The notes: generated by a model from the letters alone, not told the origin. 64,000 bases of DNA from Bettongia penicillata ogilbyi (GCA_023548195.1 JAJHZJ010000532.1:1382725-1446724), one strand, 5' to 3'; shown: positions 20,831 to 32,640, counted from the stretch's first letter. Numbers and translations are program-made.

Positions 20831-22240
20831 GTAACCTGCTGGGGCCTCCCTGAGGCTAAGAATGCCTTCGCTTGCAGATCGCAGTTTCCAGAAATTCCCG
20901 CAGTTTCTTCTGCATGACTCAGAGGTTACCGGGGTTTGCTTTTCCCTTTTTCTTTTCACTGGGGGTAGGAGGGAAAGTAAATGCTTGTTCACTGGAAAAT
21001 AACCCCCCCTCGCTGTTGTCACTTCATGCGTGCTTTGCCTCTCCTTTGAGCGATGTTCCACTTTCCTAACATCTGTCAGATAGTTTCCTCCTTTTTCCCT
21101 AGTATTTTTTTCATAAATAATTCCAAACTCCTGCATGTTTACAAAGATCTTTCCACTTCTTACTCGAGACCGCACCACCATGCTCCCCAAATAACACCTG
21201 TTTGGGGAGTCTCCTCCATGACAAACCCCGCCCGTAAGAATGATTGGCTAAGTGTTACTGTGTTGGCTACATTGTAACAGAGTCACCGCGCCCCACAGTT
21301 CTGCTTCGCTGTCAGCTGAATCGCTTTGGAAACCTTCGGTTCCTATATAAATAGGATACAAACCTGTGCATAATACAGACATGTGTACGTTGCGGGGTGC
21401 ACACATACATGTATATGCATATATGTCTTTATAACGCCTAATTGTTATCCAAGGCTTGTTGAATAATTACACCGCAGATCTAACCTGGGTGGGTAGAAAA
21501 CTGAAAAGAAACGCGTAAGGGGCACTTGGGTCCCTGATCGTCTGCCCCCAGATAAGCGCACAACTAAACCACCCCCGCCCCCGAACAGCGATCCTTCAAA
21601 GGGTACATTTTCACAATTGTTCCAGTAACAGGGATACAGGAGGTGTTTATTCCTCATTAGAAACCTGACCTGACCTTCCTGGAAACACACTGCAGCTAAT
21701 TTGCAGTCAGCATTCAACCTCCAACCTGCCAGTTCATGGGTTTTAAGTTAAGTTAATGCACAACCCCCTCCTCCGGCCCCTTTTCTCCCCGTCCGGCGGC
21801 CCCTAAAATTCAGAGAACTGGATCCCAGGTGCTGAAACTGTCCCGAAACTTTGGCAGCGGAATCAAGCGAGCGCGCTGCGGCTCGGTCAGCCTTGGTCAC
21901 TTTAGAACCCGGAGGGGGTGGCTCCTGCTCTGAAGATGACTCCTGGGCACGAGGTTGGCGCAGCGCTTCCTCCCTCCATCGCGGGACAGGAACCAGAAGT
22001 GAAGGAGGGCGGGGGCAAGCTTGGCCTGACTGGCTTCTGCTTGATGTAGCATTCTATTGTTACTGTGGAAACCGGTCAGTGAAACGAATAGAGGCTCTCC
22101 CCCACTTCTCTAGCTGGTGGCTTCCTGTGCAAAAGGAAGGCGACATTCCTAATCCATAATGCTGTTCAAAAGGGAGGGAGGGGAAGATTCCCCCTCCCTC
22201 AAAAAAGACCACAAAGACACACAAGGGAGGCAGCTATAAA
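20831..22240. promoter_or_regulatory. AP3B1 upstream region; candidate plus-strand TATA promoter
   Basis: There is no repeat that I can name. A TATATAAATA box at 21344-21353 is preceded by an inverted CCAAT box (GATTGGCT, about 21242-21249), a spacing of about 100 bp that fits a plus-strand promoter starting near 21375. A second GC-rich patch covers about 21760-22020. The 103-codon frame at 21851-22159 starts at TTG and resembles nothing, so no gene is called. A divergent non-coding transcript is possible. Confidence 0.3.
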
Positions 22241-22335
22241 ACTTTATTCTACTTTATAGATTGAGTTTATTATACTTTAAAAGAAAAGCGAACTACATAA
22301 CACCAATCAAAATTTCATATACAATCTCCTCTCCT

Positions 22336-22338
<3 letters not shown>

Positions 22339-22374
<36 letters not shown>
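22339..22374. repeat. (CA)n microsatellite
   Basis: An uninterrupted CA dinucleotide run of about 18 units. Confidence 0.95.
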
Positions 22375-22377
<3 letters not shown>

Positions 22378-22479
22378 AATGTTATTTCCCAGAGATGAAG
22401 GGCTAGGAACTTACTCATCATGAAGAGTCTCAGAGGTTCCCCAGAGAGTTAGTTGAGGGATCCGTTAACAATGATTTGT

Positions 22480-22600
22480 TATGCACTTCACTTTTGCTAG
22501 ACAGTGTCCTAAAATAAAAACCTCTGGCCTCAAGGAGCTTTAATTCTTCATGGGGAGACAAAATATAGACCAAAAAAAGTGTAAACAAAATTATAAGGAA
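22480..22600 (-). repeat. L2 tail fragment
   Basis: The strings CCTCTGGCCTCAAGGAGCTT and CTTCATGGGGAGACAAAATA are the reverse complement of the L2 3' region. Confidence 0.65.
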
Positions 22601-23035
22601 AATGAATACAGGTTGGTTTTGGGAAGCAGTATACCAGCAGCGCCAGGGACCAAGTACATGATTCTTCCTTCTTCCTTTGTTTGCAAAGCACTGTTAATAA
22701 ACTGAGTTCGCCATCCTTACCTGAGCACCAGAAGAAGCATGTTTTTGTGAAACTTAGTATTTTATCTGAGATTCAGAATTACAGAAAGTCAGAGTTGAAG
22801 AAGACTGGCCACCTGTGCCAAAACATTTCCAAAAGAATGTCCTCTACCACAACCCACCTGAATTTTCACCGTTTCACCCTAACCCAAAATCCTTTGGCCT
22901 GTACGTTGTGCTGGCAGGCCTTCTCTAGAGTCCGCTCTAGACTATATCTTTCTGTCATTTCCATAAGAATAGCATGGAAAGTTTGAAATGCTTCTCTGTA
23001 CCCAGGAATTTTTTTTTTTTTGCTTTGTTGTTGTT

Positions 23036-23200
23036 CAAGTAGGTGACAAAGTGGATAGGGTGCTGTGCTTGGCATCTGAAGGACTCATCTTCATGAGTTT
23101 AATTCTGGCCTCAGACACTTACTGGCTGTGTGACTCTGGGAAAGTCGCTTAACCCTGTTTGCCTCAGCTTTCTTATCTCTAAAATGAGCTTGTTGTTGAT
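23036..23200 (+). repeat. tRNA-headed SINE, 3' truncated
   Basis: Head GTAGGTGACAAAGTGGATAG, then ATTCTGGCCTCAGACACTTA, TGGCTGTGTGACTCTGGG and CTTAACCCTGTTTGCCTCAG. The order is as in Mar-1-like SINEs; the LINE-derived tail is missing. Confidence 0.75.
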
Positions 23201-23485
23201 TTCTAGACTTAAGAAAGTGATAGAGATATGTAAATCATGCAGATTAAGCTAAAAAAGTGTTTCTCACAACCTTCCCCATCAGCCCACCAGGACTGGTAAA
23301 CATTTACCAGTACATGCTTGGCTATACCCTAAGTAAACTATATCAGGAGCAACCTTCTCAGCTACTATCAATTTAATAACTTTTGAGAAATAAAGATTGT
23401 TCTGGCATAATCTGTTCTTAATAAAACTAATCCCTGATGATTGCTACTTCCTTTACTAACCATCCTTTTAATATTAGATTCTGTA

Positions 23486-23796
23486 GGGGCAGCTAGGTGG
23501 TTCAGTGGATAGAGCACTAGTGCAGGAGTCAGGAAGACCTGAGTTCAAATCAGACCTCAGACACTTGACACTCACTAGCTATGTGACCTTAGGCAAGTCA
23601 CTTAACCCCAATTGCCTCATCCTGGCTCATCTCCAATCATCCTGATGAATATCTGGTCACTGGATTCAGATGGCTCTGGAGGAAAAATGAGACTGGTGAC
23701 CTGCACAGCCCTTCCTCACTCAAAACAAAGTCAAGTGCAAATCATGTCATCATTTCTCTGATGGCATGGTCTTCTTCGGCAACAAAGGATAAACAC
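23486..23796 (+). repeat. Full-length tRNA-headed SINE with RTE-1 tail
   Basis: A 311-bp unit is flanked by perfect 13-bp duplications ATTAGATTCTGTA (23473-23485 and 23797-23809). It has an A-box-like TGGTTCAGTGG, a B-box-like GAGTTCAAATC, a core with AAGTCACTTAACCCCAATTG, then a middle block GGTCACTGGATTCAGATGGC and the 3' end GGCATGGTCTTCTTCGGCAA. That 3' end matches the tail of the RTE-1-like LINE at 5.55-5.61 kb. The layout is that of the marsupial WSINE/Mar-type families; the exact name is not certain. Confidence 0.88.
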
Positions 23797-24104
23797 ATTA
23801 GATTCTGTAATTTTTACATCAAATGAAATCAAATTCTTTGGCCAATGGTTTGCAGACTGTACTCTCTTCCCCTCTTTGGAATCAGGGCAAAATTTTGCAG
23901 TATTTTGGTAGCCTCCCCACCCCCAGCCGATTCTCTAGGATCTCTCAAACAACAAATGACAGTGACTGAGCAATCACACCTTCCAATTCTTTCAGCACCT
24001 GAGAATGGAGTTCATTTGAGTTAAGTAACCTAGTCAAAGGCAATTAGGTGCTTGCTCCCTTAATCTCATTACTTAACTTAGGGTCATAATATAAACATAG
24101 AGAA

Positions 24105-24245
24105 AAAAGAACCTTTGGGTTATCTAGTCTAACTTCTTCATCTTGGAGATAATGAAACTAAAGTCCAGAGTCACAAAAACAGAAAGTCACAAAAACAGGA
24201 TTCAAACCCAGATTCTTTGACTCCAAATCTACCAGTCTTTTCATT
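24105..24245 (-). repeat. MIR-type SINE fragment
   Basis: The strings AGTCTAACTTCTTCATCTTG and GGATTCAAACCCAGATTCTT are the reverse complement of a MIR/THER SINE. Confidence 0.65.
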
Positions 24246-25709
24246 CTCTTGAGTATTCATTTGCTATTGGTAATTTTAGCTCAGGCCTTTCCCATCCAAA
24301 AACCATTCTCCTTGGCAGAGGAAACAGAAGCAAAACAAGACAATAAGCGCCTCTGCATTCTATTATCATCATTCCATTTATCCCAAGAAATCATGCTCTC
24401 CCTTCTATGTTCCTCTTTTTCATGAATATAGAAAAAAAATTAAAAACATTTTTATTATTGTCCTTAGCTTTCTTTTTTTTCACTGTTGATGGAAATGTTT
24501 ATTGGTCCAGCCATTCTGGTTTTTTTTCTTCTGTTTTTATCTATTTATTTATTTTTAGATTGCGACATTCATTTCCACAAAATTTTGAGTTCCAATTTTT
24601 CTCCCCATCTCTCCCCTCCCCCCCACCACATAATACCTTGCATTCTGGTTACTCCTTCCCTCAATGTTCCCTCCCTTCTATCACACCTCTCCCTTCCCTT
24701 ACCCCCATCTTCTCTCTTTTCTTGTAGGGCAACATAAATTTCTATACCCCATTATCTGTATTTCTTATTTCCCAGTTGTATGCAAGAGCAATTCTCAACA
24801 TTTGTTTCTAAAACTTTAAATTCCAACTTCTCTCCCTTCCTCCCTCCCCTCCCATCCCCACTGAGAAGGCAAGCAATTCAAAATAGGCTATATATGTGTC
24901 CTTTTGCAAAAGATTTCTGTAATAGTCATGTTGTATAAGACTAACTATATTGCCCTCCATCCTACCCTGTCCCCTCTTTATTCTGTTCTCTCGCTTGACC
25001 TTGTCCCTTCCCAAAAGTATTTAGTTCTAGTTATTCTTTTCTCCCATTTGTTCTCCCTTCTATCATCCCCCTCACCCTACTTGTCCCCTCTCCCCTACTT
25101 TCCTGTGGTGTAAGATAGATTTTTGTACCAAATTGAGTGAGCATGTTATTCCCTCCTTAAACTATATGTGAAGAGAGCAAGCTTCACTTTTTCCCTCTCA
25201 CCTCTTCCCTTTTCTCCTCCATTGAAAAAAAGATTTTTCTTATCTCTTTTATGAGTGATTTGCCCATTCCATTTCTCCCTTTCTTCTCCCAATATATTCC
25301 TCTCTCACCCCTTAATTTTATTTTTTCATAGATGTCATCCCTTCTGATTCAACTAAACCTGTGGTGTGTGTGTGTGTGTAATCCCTCCACCTATCCAAAT
25401 ACTGAAAAATGTCTCAAGAGTTACAAATATTTTTCCATGTAGGAATGTAAACAGTTCAGCTTTAGAAAGTCCTTTATGATTTGTTTTTCCTGTTTACCTT
25501 TTCATGCTTCTCCTGATTCTTGTGTTTGAAAGTCAAATTTTCTCATCAGTTCTGGTCTTTTCATCAAGAGTACTTGAAAGTCCTCTATACCATTGAATCG
25601 CCATTTTTTTCCCTTGAAGTATTATACTCAGTTTTGCTGCGTAGGTCATTCTTGGTTTTAATCCTAGTTCCTTTGACTTCTGGAAAATCCTATTTCAAGC
25701 CCTTTGATC

Positions 25710-26275
25710 TAAAATGGACATTATTCCTCCCTGGGCCCCTAGGCTGAGAGATATCTGTTAGGTTACTGGGCAGGGTTGGATAATCTGCCTAGCAACAGGT
25801 TTCTTGTTTGGGCCCCTGTCAAAATGTTATTCCCCTTTGGTTTAATATCTGACAAATTGTTAACAATCAGTTTTTGTTTAGTCCATTTGCATGGTAACCA
25901 CCTGGTGCCCCCCTAATGTTAGACCAGCATTGCCAGGTAACCAGCCCCCCCGCACACTTTTCTGATTGGCTACCTCTCCTGGCACCTCTCCTCTGTTGGG
26001 GTCCTTTACCTAGCAGTACCCTGACACCCACCTACTGTTTGGAGGTTCTTGCCTAGCAGCAAGCCCCTCTCTTGCTCTGTCAGAACTCTGTTTGTTGTGG
26101 AAACCGCAAGGCCGTACCGAGTAGCACCGAAATGTTTAAAATGCACTCACCCACCTCAGTTTGGGGCTGTCTCCTCTGGGTCTCTACATGAGGCAGCCGC
26201 CAGCCTGGCTAATAAATGACGCTCTCAAAATTTTCAACTAATTTTGCCTGTGACTTATTAATTCCGTCCATTTCA
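25710..26275. mobile_element. Solo LTR (endogenous retrovirus), 4-bp TSD
   Basis: A 566-bp unit interrupts the C-terminal ORF1 region of HAL1 copy D. GATC flanks it at 25706-25709 and 26276-26279, and removing it with one GATC restores the continuous element. Its ends form an imperfect 10-bp inverted repeat. An AATAAA near 26210 and an inverted CCAAT box near 25966 suggest a plus-strand LTR. A 4-bp duplication fits gammaretrovirus-like (ERV1) integration, which is inference. No internal viral sequence remains. It is younger than copy D. Confidence 0.85.
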
Positions 26276-26420
26276 GATCCCTTAATGTAGAAGCTGCCAG
26301 ATCCTGTGTTATCCTGATTGTATTTCCACAATACTTAAATTGGTTCTTTCTTGCTACTCGCAATATTTTCTCCTTGACCAGGGAACTCTGAAATTTGGCT
26401 ATAATGTTCCTAAGAGTTTC

Positions 26421-27089
26421 TCAGTCTCTTTCAGGAGGTGATTGGTGAATTCTCTCAGTATTTACTTTGCACTCTGGTTCTAGAATTTCAGGGCAGTTTT
26501 CCTTGTTAATTTCCTGAAAGATGATGTCTAGGCTCTTTTTTTGGTCATGGCTTTCAGGTAGTCCCATAATTTTTAAATTGTCTCTCCTGGATCTATTTTC
26601 CAGGTCAGTTGTTTTTCCAGTGACATATTTCATGTTATCTTCTATTTTTTTCATTCTTTTGGTTTTATTTTGTAATTTCTTGGTTTATCATATAGTCATT
26701 AGCTTCCCTCAGCTCCACTCTCATTTTTAAAGAATTTTCTTCAGTGAGCTTTTGAACCTCCTTTTTCATTTGGATGATTCTGCTTTTTTAAAGCCTTCTT
26801 CTCCTCATTGGCTTTTTAGATCTCTTTTTCCAATTGGTTTAGCCTATTTTTAAAGGTATTATTTCTTCAGCATTTTTTGGGTCTCCTTTAGCAAGCTGTT
26901 GACTCACTTTTCAAGCTCTTCCATGGCCTGAGCCCATTGCACATTCATTTTGGAGGTACTGAATGTAAAAGCCTTGACTTCCTCTGACAGTATGCATTGT
27001 TCTTCCTCATCAAAAAGGATGGAAGGAAATACCTGTTCACCAAGAAAGTAAGCTTCTATAGTCTTATTTTTTTCCCCTTTTTTGGGCAT
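26421..27089 (-). pseudogene. HAL1 copy D ORF1, broken
   Basis: The gene-strand start at 27089 reads MPKKGEKNKTIEAYFLGEQ and stays open to about 26904 (WAQAMEELEK). After frame disruptions across the coiled coil, the RRM entry reappears at 26654-26421 (RRDNLKIMGLPESHDQKK). The C-terminal domain is cut by the LTR. The N-terminus is close to those of copies A and B, so the family start codon is shared. Confidence 0.85.
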
Positions 27090-27699
27090 TTTCCCAGCCA
27101 GTTACTTGACTTCTGAATCCTTTGTCAAGAGGAGGGTCCTAGTGCTCCTGCTCACTCCAGGACCATACTCAGGGCTGAGATTCAGATCAGCTGCTCAGTT
27201 CCCCCAGGGGCTTTAAGCTGAGCCACTCCCACAATGGAAGCTGCCCCCCACCAACACTGCTGCCTGGAACCTGTGCTGGAGGGTACCTTGCTCCCCTCTT
27301 GCCCAGCTAGGAAAGCCCTCTCACTAACCTTTGGAGTTTTCTTTGGTGCTTGTGGGTTGAGGGATCTGAGACCCTCTCTGCTGGGGATTCTGCCCTGGAG
27401 GCCTGTTCCAGTCTTGTTCCTCCCAGTGCCCATGTGACTAGGGCTGGGCTCTGCTCTGCTCAGCATCCCGTGGCATAGACCTTTCCTGTCTGCCTTCCAG
27501 GTTAACTTTGGCTGGAAATCTCTCTCACTCTCTGTTCTAGAATTTGTTGAGAGTCATTTTTTACAGGTATTTTATGGGCTGTGGAGGAAAAGCTATATAT
27601 GTGCATCTTTCTCTTCTACTATATTGATTCTGCCTCTGTCCTTAGCTTTCTTGACACTGTTCTCACAGGATCATGCTGCACCTTTGTATTTATCTTATG

Positions 27700-27958
27700 T
27701 TGCCTGTCTTTGCTTAACAACTAGTGTATAGAAAGAGGTTTACAAATGTTTTCTCATTTTCTCTTCACAGCAACCCTGAGAGTAGGTGCCATTATTATCT
27801 CCTCACTTTACAGATAAGGAAACTGAAGCAGACAACAGGTAGGTGAGTTGTCTAGGGTCACACATCTAGTTAGTGTCCATGACTGGATTTGAACTCAAGT
27901 GTTTTTAACTGCAGAGCTAGCACTTTATCCACTGTGCCACCTACCTGTCACTTCAGTG
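27700..27958 (-). repeat. MIR-type SINE
   Basis: The plus strand reads TTTACAGATAAGGAAACTGA, GGTCACACATCTAGTTAG and TCCACTGTGCCACCTACCTG, the full reverse order of a tRNA-headed CORE-SINE or MIR. Confidence 0.8.
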
Positions 27959-27959
27959 C

Positions 27960-30890
27960 ATGTTTTAAAATAGTAAATGTCATTTTAATAATTATTATTA
28001 GTAATGGTTATCACATTTTCATATTTTTCAATAGAGTTCAGATAGAAATGGTCCTGGAACAAGTGACTTATACTATTATTCTTTTACATTTAACTTTTTG
28101 TGGCTCAGTACTACAGGATGATAAAATAGATGATTTTTTTATAATTAAAAAAGAAGTATTGAGATAGAAGCTCCACCATAAGTTTACTGAAAAAAAAATG
28201 TTTGGGGTAACTTCAGTAACAGACAAGACAATGTGGATGATATATTCTTCTAGGTCTCCATATTTCAAAAGATCTTTGTTCCACTTCACTTGGAGATCAC
28301 AAGGATTTGATGTGACAATTATTATTAAAAAATGTTGTCCTTAAATTTTTATGAACCATTGTTATATCTGGGTGATAATAGTTAATAGGTCTAGTTCCAG
28401 GACAGTTTATTTGTTGAATTCTCAAGGATGTTTTTAAAATAATTGAAGTATTTATTTATAGTATGGAAACTTGTTATCTATTGAGTTTCAAAAGGTAGCA
28501 AGCTACTGCTGTAGAATTCTAGTCACTAGATCATGTCTTCCTTGGAATTCAGTAGGTGTTAAATTTTTGTGTTCTCTAGTGATACATTGAAAAGTTTCTA
28601 TTATTTTCTTGAATAATCTGCATTGATCAGTAAGTCTAGTCCCTTTGAGGATAATTTTTCTATCATTTCTGGTAGTGATGAACTGATCTTCAATTTTTAT
28701 AATATATGTAATTTTATAATATAAAATTTAATATAAATATATGATATAACATATTTATAAATATATAAAATAATATGTAATTTTATAATACATAAATTTT
28801 TATAATAAATCTCCCAATTTCTATAAATTCATCCACATGACTAAGCTATTTTGTTCAGCCCTTCTTTGTCAACATATTACAGGTTGAGTACATGTGTACA
28901 GAGCATATGGAAGGCCATTTCATTTCACGACTAGATCTTAACCTTTTCATAGACTTCATGCAGAGATAACCCATTTTGAGTTTCATTCAACAAATTAAAT
29001 GGAGTTTAGATATTGTAAGTCTTTGTTATTACTTGATGACTTATGTTTGTCACAAAAACTATTTCTTTAAATTGTTATCCATTTATAGTGTGCTTTGACT
29101 AAGTATATCAATCCTCTTTCTCCTTTTTGAGGAGGAAGTATTTATCTTTCTATAGCTTCCTTAGAGTAATGGATCCTGTGTTTCTTGAATATTTTACAGG
29201 CTTTTATTAGGACACTTTTCAAATTCAGTCAATAGAGCTGAGAATGTATGTTAAGAAAGGACCAGTAAAGTACAGGAAACAATTGTTTTAAATGGGTTTT
29301 TCCCACTGAACTTTGATTTCTGTGGCAAGTAAATCTCTTCATATATACAGCCACAGTTTTCTTGCATTATCTATGTCATGCCTGGAAGACACCAAAGAAT
29401 TTATTAGTATTACCTTTATTATTGACTCAGTTTGACCTCAGGATTCAAGTTCAAAGCTCTCATATTCTACATTTCCTAAATATAAATGCCTTCTGCTAAA
29501 ATGGTAGATCAAGCTTACGTCTGAGAGGAATCTTGTAGAATTATTTGCCAGCAATTCATATGCTATCGTGAGTTATTTGAGTCAATAATTATGGGTCTCA
29601 TCCAGTTCTAACATTTTAAAGCTTTTCAGAGAAGCTTGTTTCAGTCATGTACCTTAATGTAACTGTTCTATTGTTCATTATATTAATAGTGCATAATATT
29701 TGTGCTTGGTCTTGTTGGATTTCCTGCATCCGTATGCACAATGAGAAAATTTTCACATCCTTCCCTTTCAGCGATTTTTTCTCACAATCGATATTTTGTT
29801 TTGTTTAAGTCTCATGTTTTTTGAAGAATATTTGTTTATTGTGTTCTTTACCCTTTGCTTTCACTTGCTGATTCAGGGTATTTAGAATTTTAATAGTTTT
29901 TTTGGTTCTTTTCCAGGTCCCTTTCTGTAAGTTCTCTTTTAATTGCCTTTAATTAGATAATACTATATTCGAGTTTTATACTTCACATGTGAGCTGGATG
30001 TTAATGTAATCTTCCAATGACTTTTTGCAGGTCTTCAATAGTTCACTCAGGTCCCTTTTGCAATGTTGGTGATTGCTGCTTCTCCCTAAGAGTATTCCTT
30101 GATGGCTTTACTATTTCCTCTTTTCCTATTACCAGGGCCATGACTGCTGAATACACTGTTGTGAGTAGGTTGGTATGTCCTGAAATATTTTTTTGCAGTT
30201 TCTGTCAAATATTGGGGAAGAATGCAGCCTTTTATAATAATTATAGAAAATTCCAGCTTTTGTCCCCCCAGGCAAAACACAGGGTTCCTTCTTTTCTTAT
30301 ATGTGTATACAAATAACAAAAAACACTGACCCTTTTCTGTTGTCTCTCCATCACAGATTCTTCGTGCACACAGAAAATAGGGAACCATGAACAGTGCCTA
30401 AAATGGGCAGAGACATGAAGAAACTGGTATTTTAGCAAGACTAATCTGACAGTGATGAATAGAGTGTACTAGAATAGAGGGGAGACTGGAGCAGAAAAAA
30501 TTTGTTAGCAAATTTTTTTGTGCAAGGGAATCATGTGTGAGATCAAAAGGACTTAAACAAATATGGCAGTAGGAAAGGCAAGTGGGAAATGCATATGAGA
30601 GGTATTTTAAATAATTCAAAAAGACACAGAAAAGTTAGGTACCATGCAAATGCCAGTGTTTAAAACAAAATCACTCTGCTTTGGTATAGTTGGTCTGTTG
30701 GTTGGGTTCATGCCATCAAACTCAGAAAGGGCTTTTCAAAATTCCTTTCAAAGTATGCTTATCTTCTTTTGCAAAAATCGTTTGGTTTTTACTGATCATT
30801 TTGTTATCAGTAGAATTATTGCACTTTGCATCAAGTAAAGTAAATAAAGATTTTTGGTGACCTATGATACATCTTTCCCCTCTCCATATT
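27960..30890. other. Long stretch with no confident feature
   Basis: AT-rich sequence with a low-complexity TA-rich patch at about 28690-28810. On the minus strand, 28820-30350 has the look of an old, heavily mutated retroelement, but I could find no family motif and do not assign it. No exon structure is supported. Confidence 0.4.
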
Positions 30891-30894
30891 TAGT

Positions 30895-30965
30895 CGCTTT
30901 TCAATAAAGAAACCTCAAATGGGATCAGGAAGAGTTGGACACCTGAAGTGACTGAACAACAATAG
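30895..30965 (+). repeat. BovB-type SINE tail fragment
   Basis: GGATCAGGAAGAGTTGGACA followed by GTGACTGAACAACAATAG is the 3' end of the marsupial SINE class that uses the BovB-like LINE. The SINE body is absent. Confidence 0.7.
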
Positions 30966-31020
30966 TTTTAGCTCTTATTTTATCAAATCTGTATTTAACA
31001 ATAAAATTCTCTCTTAAAGA

Positions 31021-31221
31021 TTTTCTTGGCCAAAATACTGGAGTTGTTCACTATTTCCTTCTACAATTCATTTTACAGGTAAAGACACTGAGACAAACAG
31101 GATTAAGTGACTTGACCAGAGTCACATAGCTCTGAAATATCTGAGGCCAGATTTGAATTCAGGAAGATGAGCCTTATCTGGTTGGCAGACCAGTGCTCTA
31201 TCCACTGCACCACCTAGCTGC
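31021..31221 (-). repeat. tRNA-headed SINE with BovB-type body (Mar-1-like)
   Basis: Read in reverse: GGCAGCTAGGTGGTGCAGTG head, core with TGTGACTCTGGTCAAGTCAC, then GTAGAAGGAAATAGTGAACA and CCAGTATTTTGGCCAAGAAA. The terminal BovB tail is missing. Confidence 0.85.
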
Positions 31222-31224
31222 CAA

Positions 31225-31655
31225 AGCCTTTCTAGAATCTGGAATATTGGTATTCCCCATTTGTCCTGGTGAATTTTTCCTTCTTGTGATACCCAACACA
31301 ACAAAGCTTCACATATGGCTCTGTTCCGGTCCATGCCAAGTTGATCATTACAATGGTTTGTACTATGGCTAGCCTACAACCCTAATTAAGATGCTAACCT
31401 AATCAATGGTAACACTACAGCCCAATTGGCTCCCATTTCAGAGTTCTGGCTAGGCCTGGCTAGCTACTAAAACATTCACAGGGTATTTGCATATTGTACT
31501 ACTATATGTTGTATGTTACATTATTTGACATTCCCTTACTTTGCTATAGCCTCCCCCCTCTCCTATGGACAAGGATGATGGGTTGGACTTTGACAGGCTT
31601 ATAATAATAAGAGTTATTACTATTACTGTCATCATTATCATTATTTTTTTCTTGG
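31225..31655. other. No recognised feature
   Basis: Unassigned sequence. ACTTTGACAGGC and TAATAATAA low complexity lie near the right end. Confidence 0.4.
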
Positions 31656-31659
31656 TAGA

Positions 31660-31910
31660 GCAGATAGGGTACTGGACTCGGAGGGATCTGAGTTTGAATC
31701 CTACCTCTTCCACGTACTAGCTGTGTGAGCCTAGGCACCTTTCCTAGTCTCCCTCTCCATTTCCTCATCTGTAAAATGGGAATAATAACACCTCTAACAT
31801 ATACCTAATGGAATTGTTTCTGAGGCTGAAATAAAATGTTGTATTGTGAAGCATTTTGTAAACTTTAAGGTACTATAGAAATATCATTGTTATTATAGCA
31901 AAATCATTTT
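31660..31910 (+). repeat. CORE-SINE (THER/MIR type)
   Basis: TTGAATCCTACCTCTTCCAC, TAGCTGTGTGAGCCTAGGC and TCCTCATCTGTAAAATGGGA are followed by the tail AAACTTTAAGGTACTATAGA. Confidence 0.8.
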
Positions 31911-32089
31911 TTTATCTTGTTTGATGGAGCTCAGGTCTGTTTCTCTAGGCCTGGAGCAAGCCATTACCCTGCTGTTGTTTTAAATTTAATATTGTGAAGG
32001 CTATTGCAGAGATGATAGAATAACCTTTTTTTCTTTTTTTCCTTCTTTTTTTGGGTAATTAAACGTAAATATTGGAATGTAAGTTCACA

Positions 32090-32640
32090 TTAGAATAGGG
32101 AGAGGAACTGGACTCTTGCATCAGTAAGCACCCTGACATAAATAGAGGGACTTACTATCACAGGTTCCTAAATCTGCATTTATGAAAGGAAAGGCAACTT
32201 TTGAGGGGTCAACAATCACTTTAATCACATTCAATATACAGAAAAATATAGGCAGAAAGAGATCAAAAGACAGGGTTATAACTGGATGAATCAAAGGATA
32301 TTGCCATACAATTTACATACACCCCTGGATTGAGAGAGCCTTTACATCTGAGCATTTGAGGTGGGGGTGGGGGGTTTTGAGCATATGGCCACTCAGAGTC
32401 TTGACCAGGTAATCGAAAAATTCTTGTCATAAGCGAACCCCCAAAGTAAAATATTAATCTCCCAGTATATATAAGGAAGACTCAGCTCCTGACTGGCTCA
32501 GAATCAGAAGGCAGAAACCCACATGACAGCTAAGAACCATCAGGGCTCAAAGACGACTGAACCTTCAGGTGCTCACAATCTAGCCTGAGCCTGGAAAACA
32601 ATTCCAAACAAACAAATCCCATTTTTCTTGCTGTTATGAC
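32090..32640 (-). mobile_element. Possible LTR fragment
   Basis: Read in reverse, TATATATACTGGGAGATTA precedes a region ending GTGATTAAAGTGATTGTTGA, with a TATA-like box and an ATTAAA signal roughly 230 bp apart as in an LTR U3-R. No target duplication or terminal TG/CA pair could be fixed, so boundaries and class are uncertain. Confidence 0.3.

Larger units (their letters stand above)
24475..27636 (-). mobile_element. HAL1 copy D with 3' transduction, split by an LTR
   Basis: A full-length ORF1-only element, minus strand. The 5' end is at 27636 (gene-strand GAGGCAGAATCAATATAGTA), the ORF1 start ATG at 27089, and a purine-rich 3'UTR runs to about 24538. It is bounded by perfect 16-bp duplications TGTCCTTAGCTTTCTT (24459-24474 and 27637-27652). 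Beyond the usual tail is an A run, then about 39 bp of extra sequence with AATAAA 17-18 nt before a second A run that abuts the duplication: a 3' transduction. ORF1 is broken (fragments at 27089-26904 and 26654-26421) and is interrupted by an LTR. No ORF2 sequence is present. Confidence 0.88.

Noticed and set aside
21851..22159. 103-codon frame in the second GC-rich patch
   Set aside because: It begins at TTG, not ATG, and shows no recognisable domain.
30895..31221. Single SINE inverted by twin priming
   Set aside because: The plus-strand tail lies on the wrong side of the minus-strand body for that mechanism; two separate fragments are simpler.
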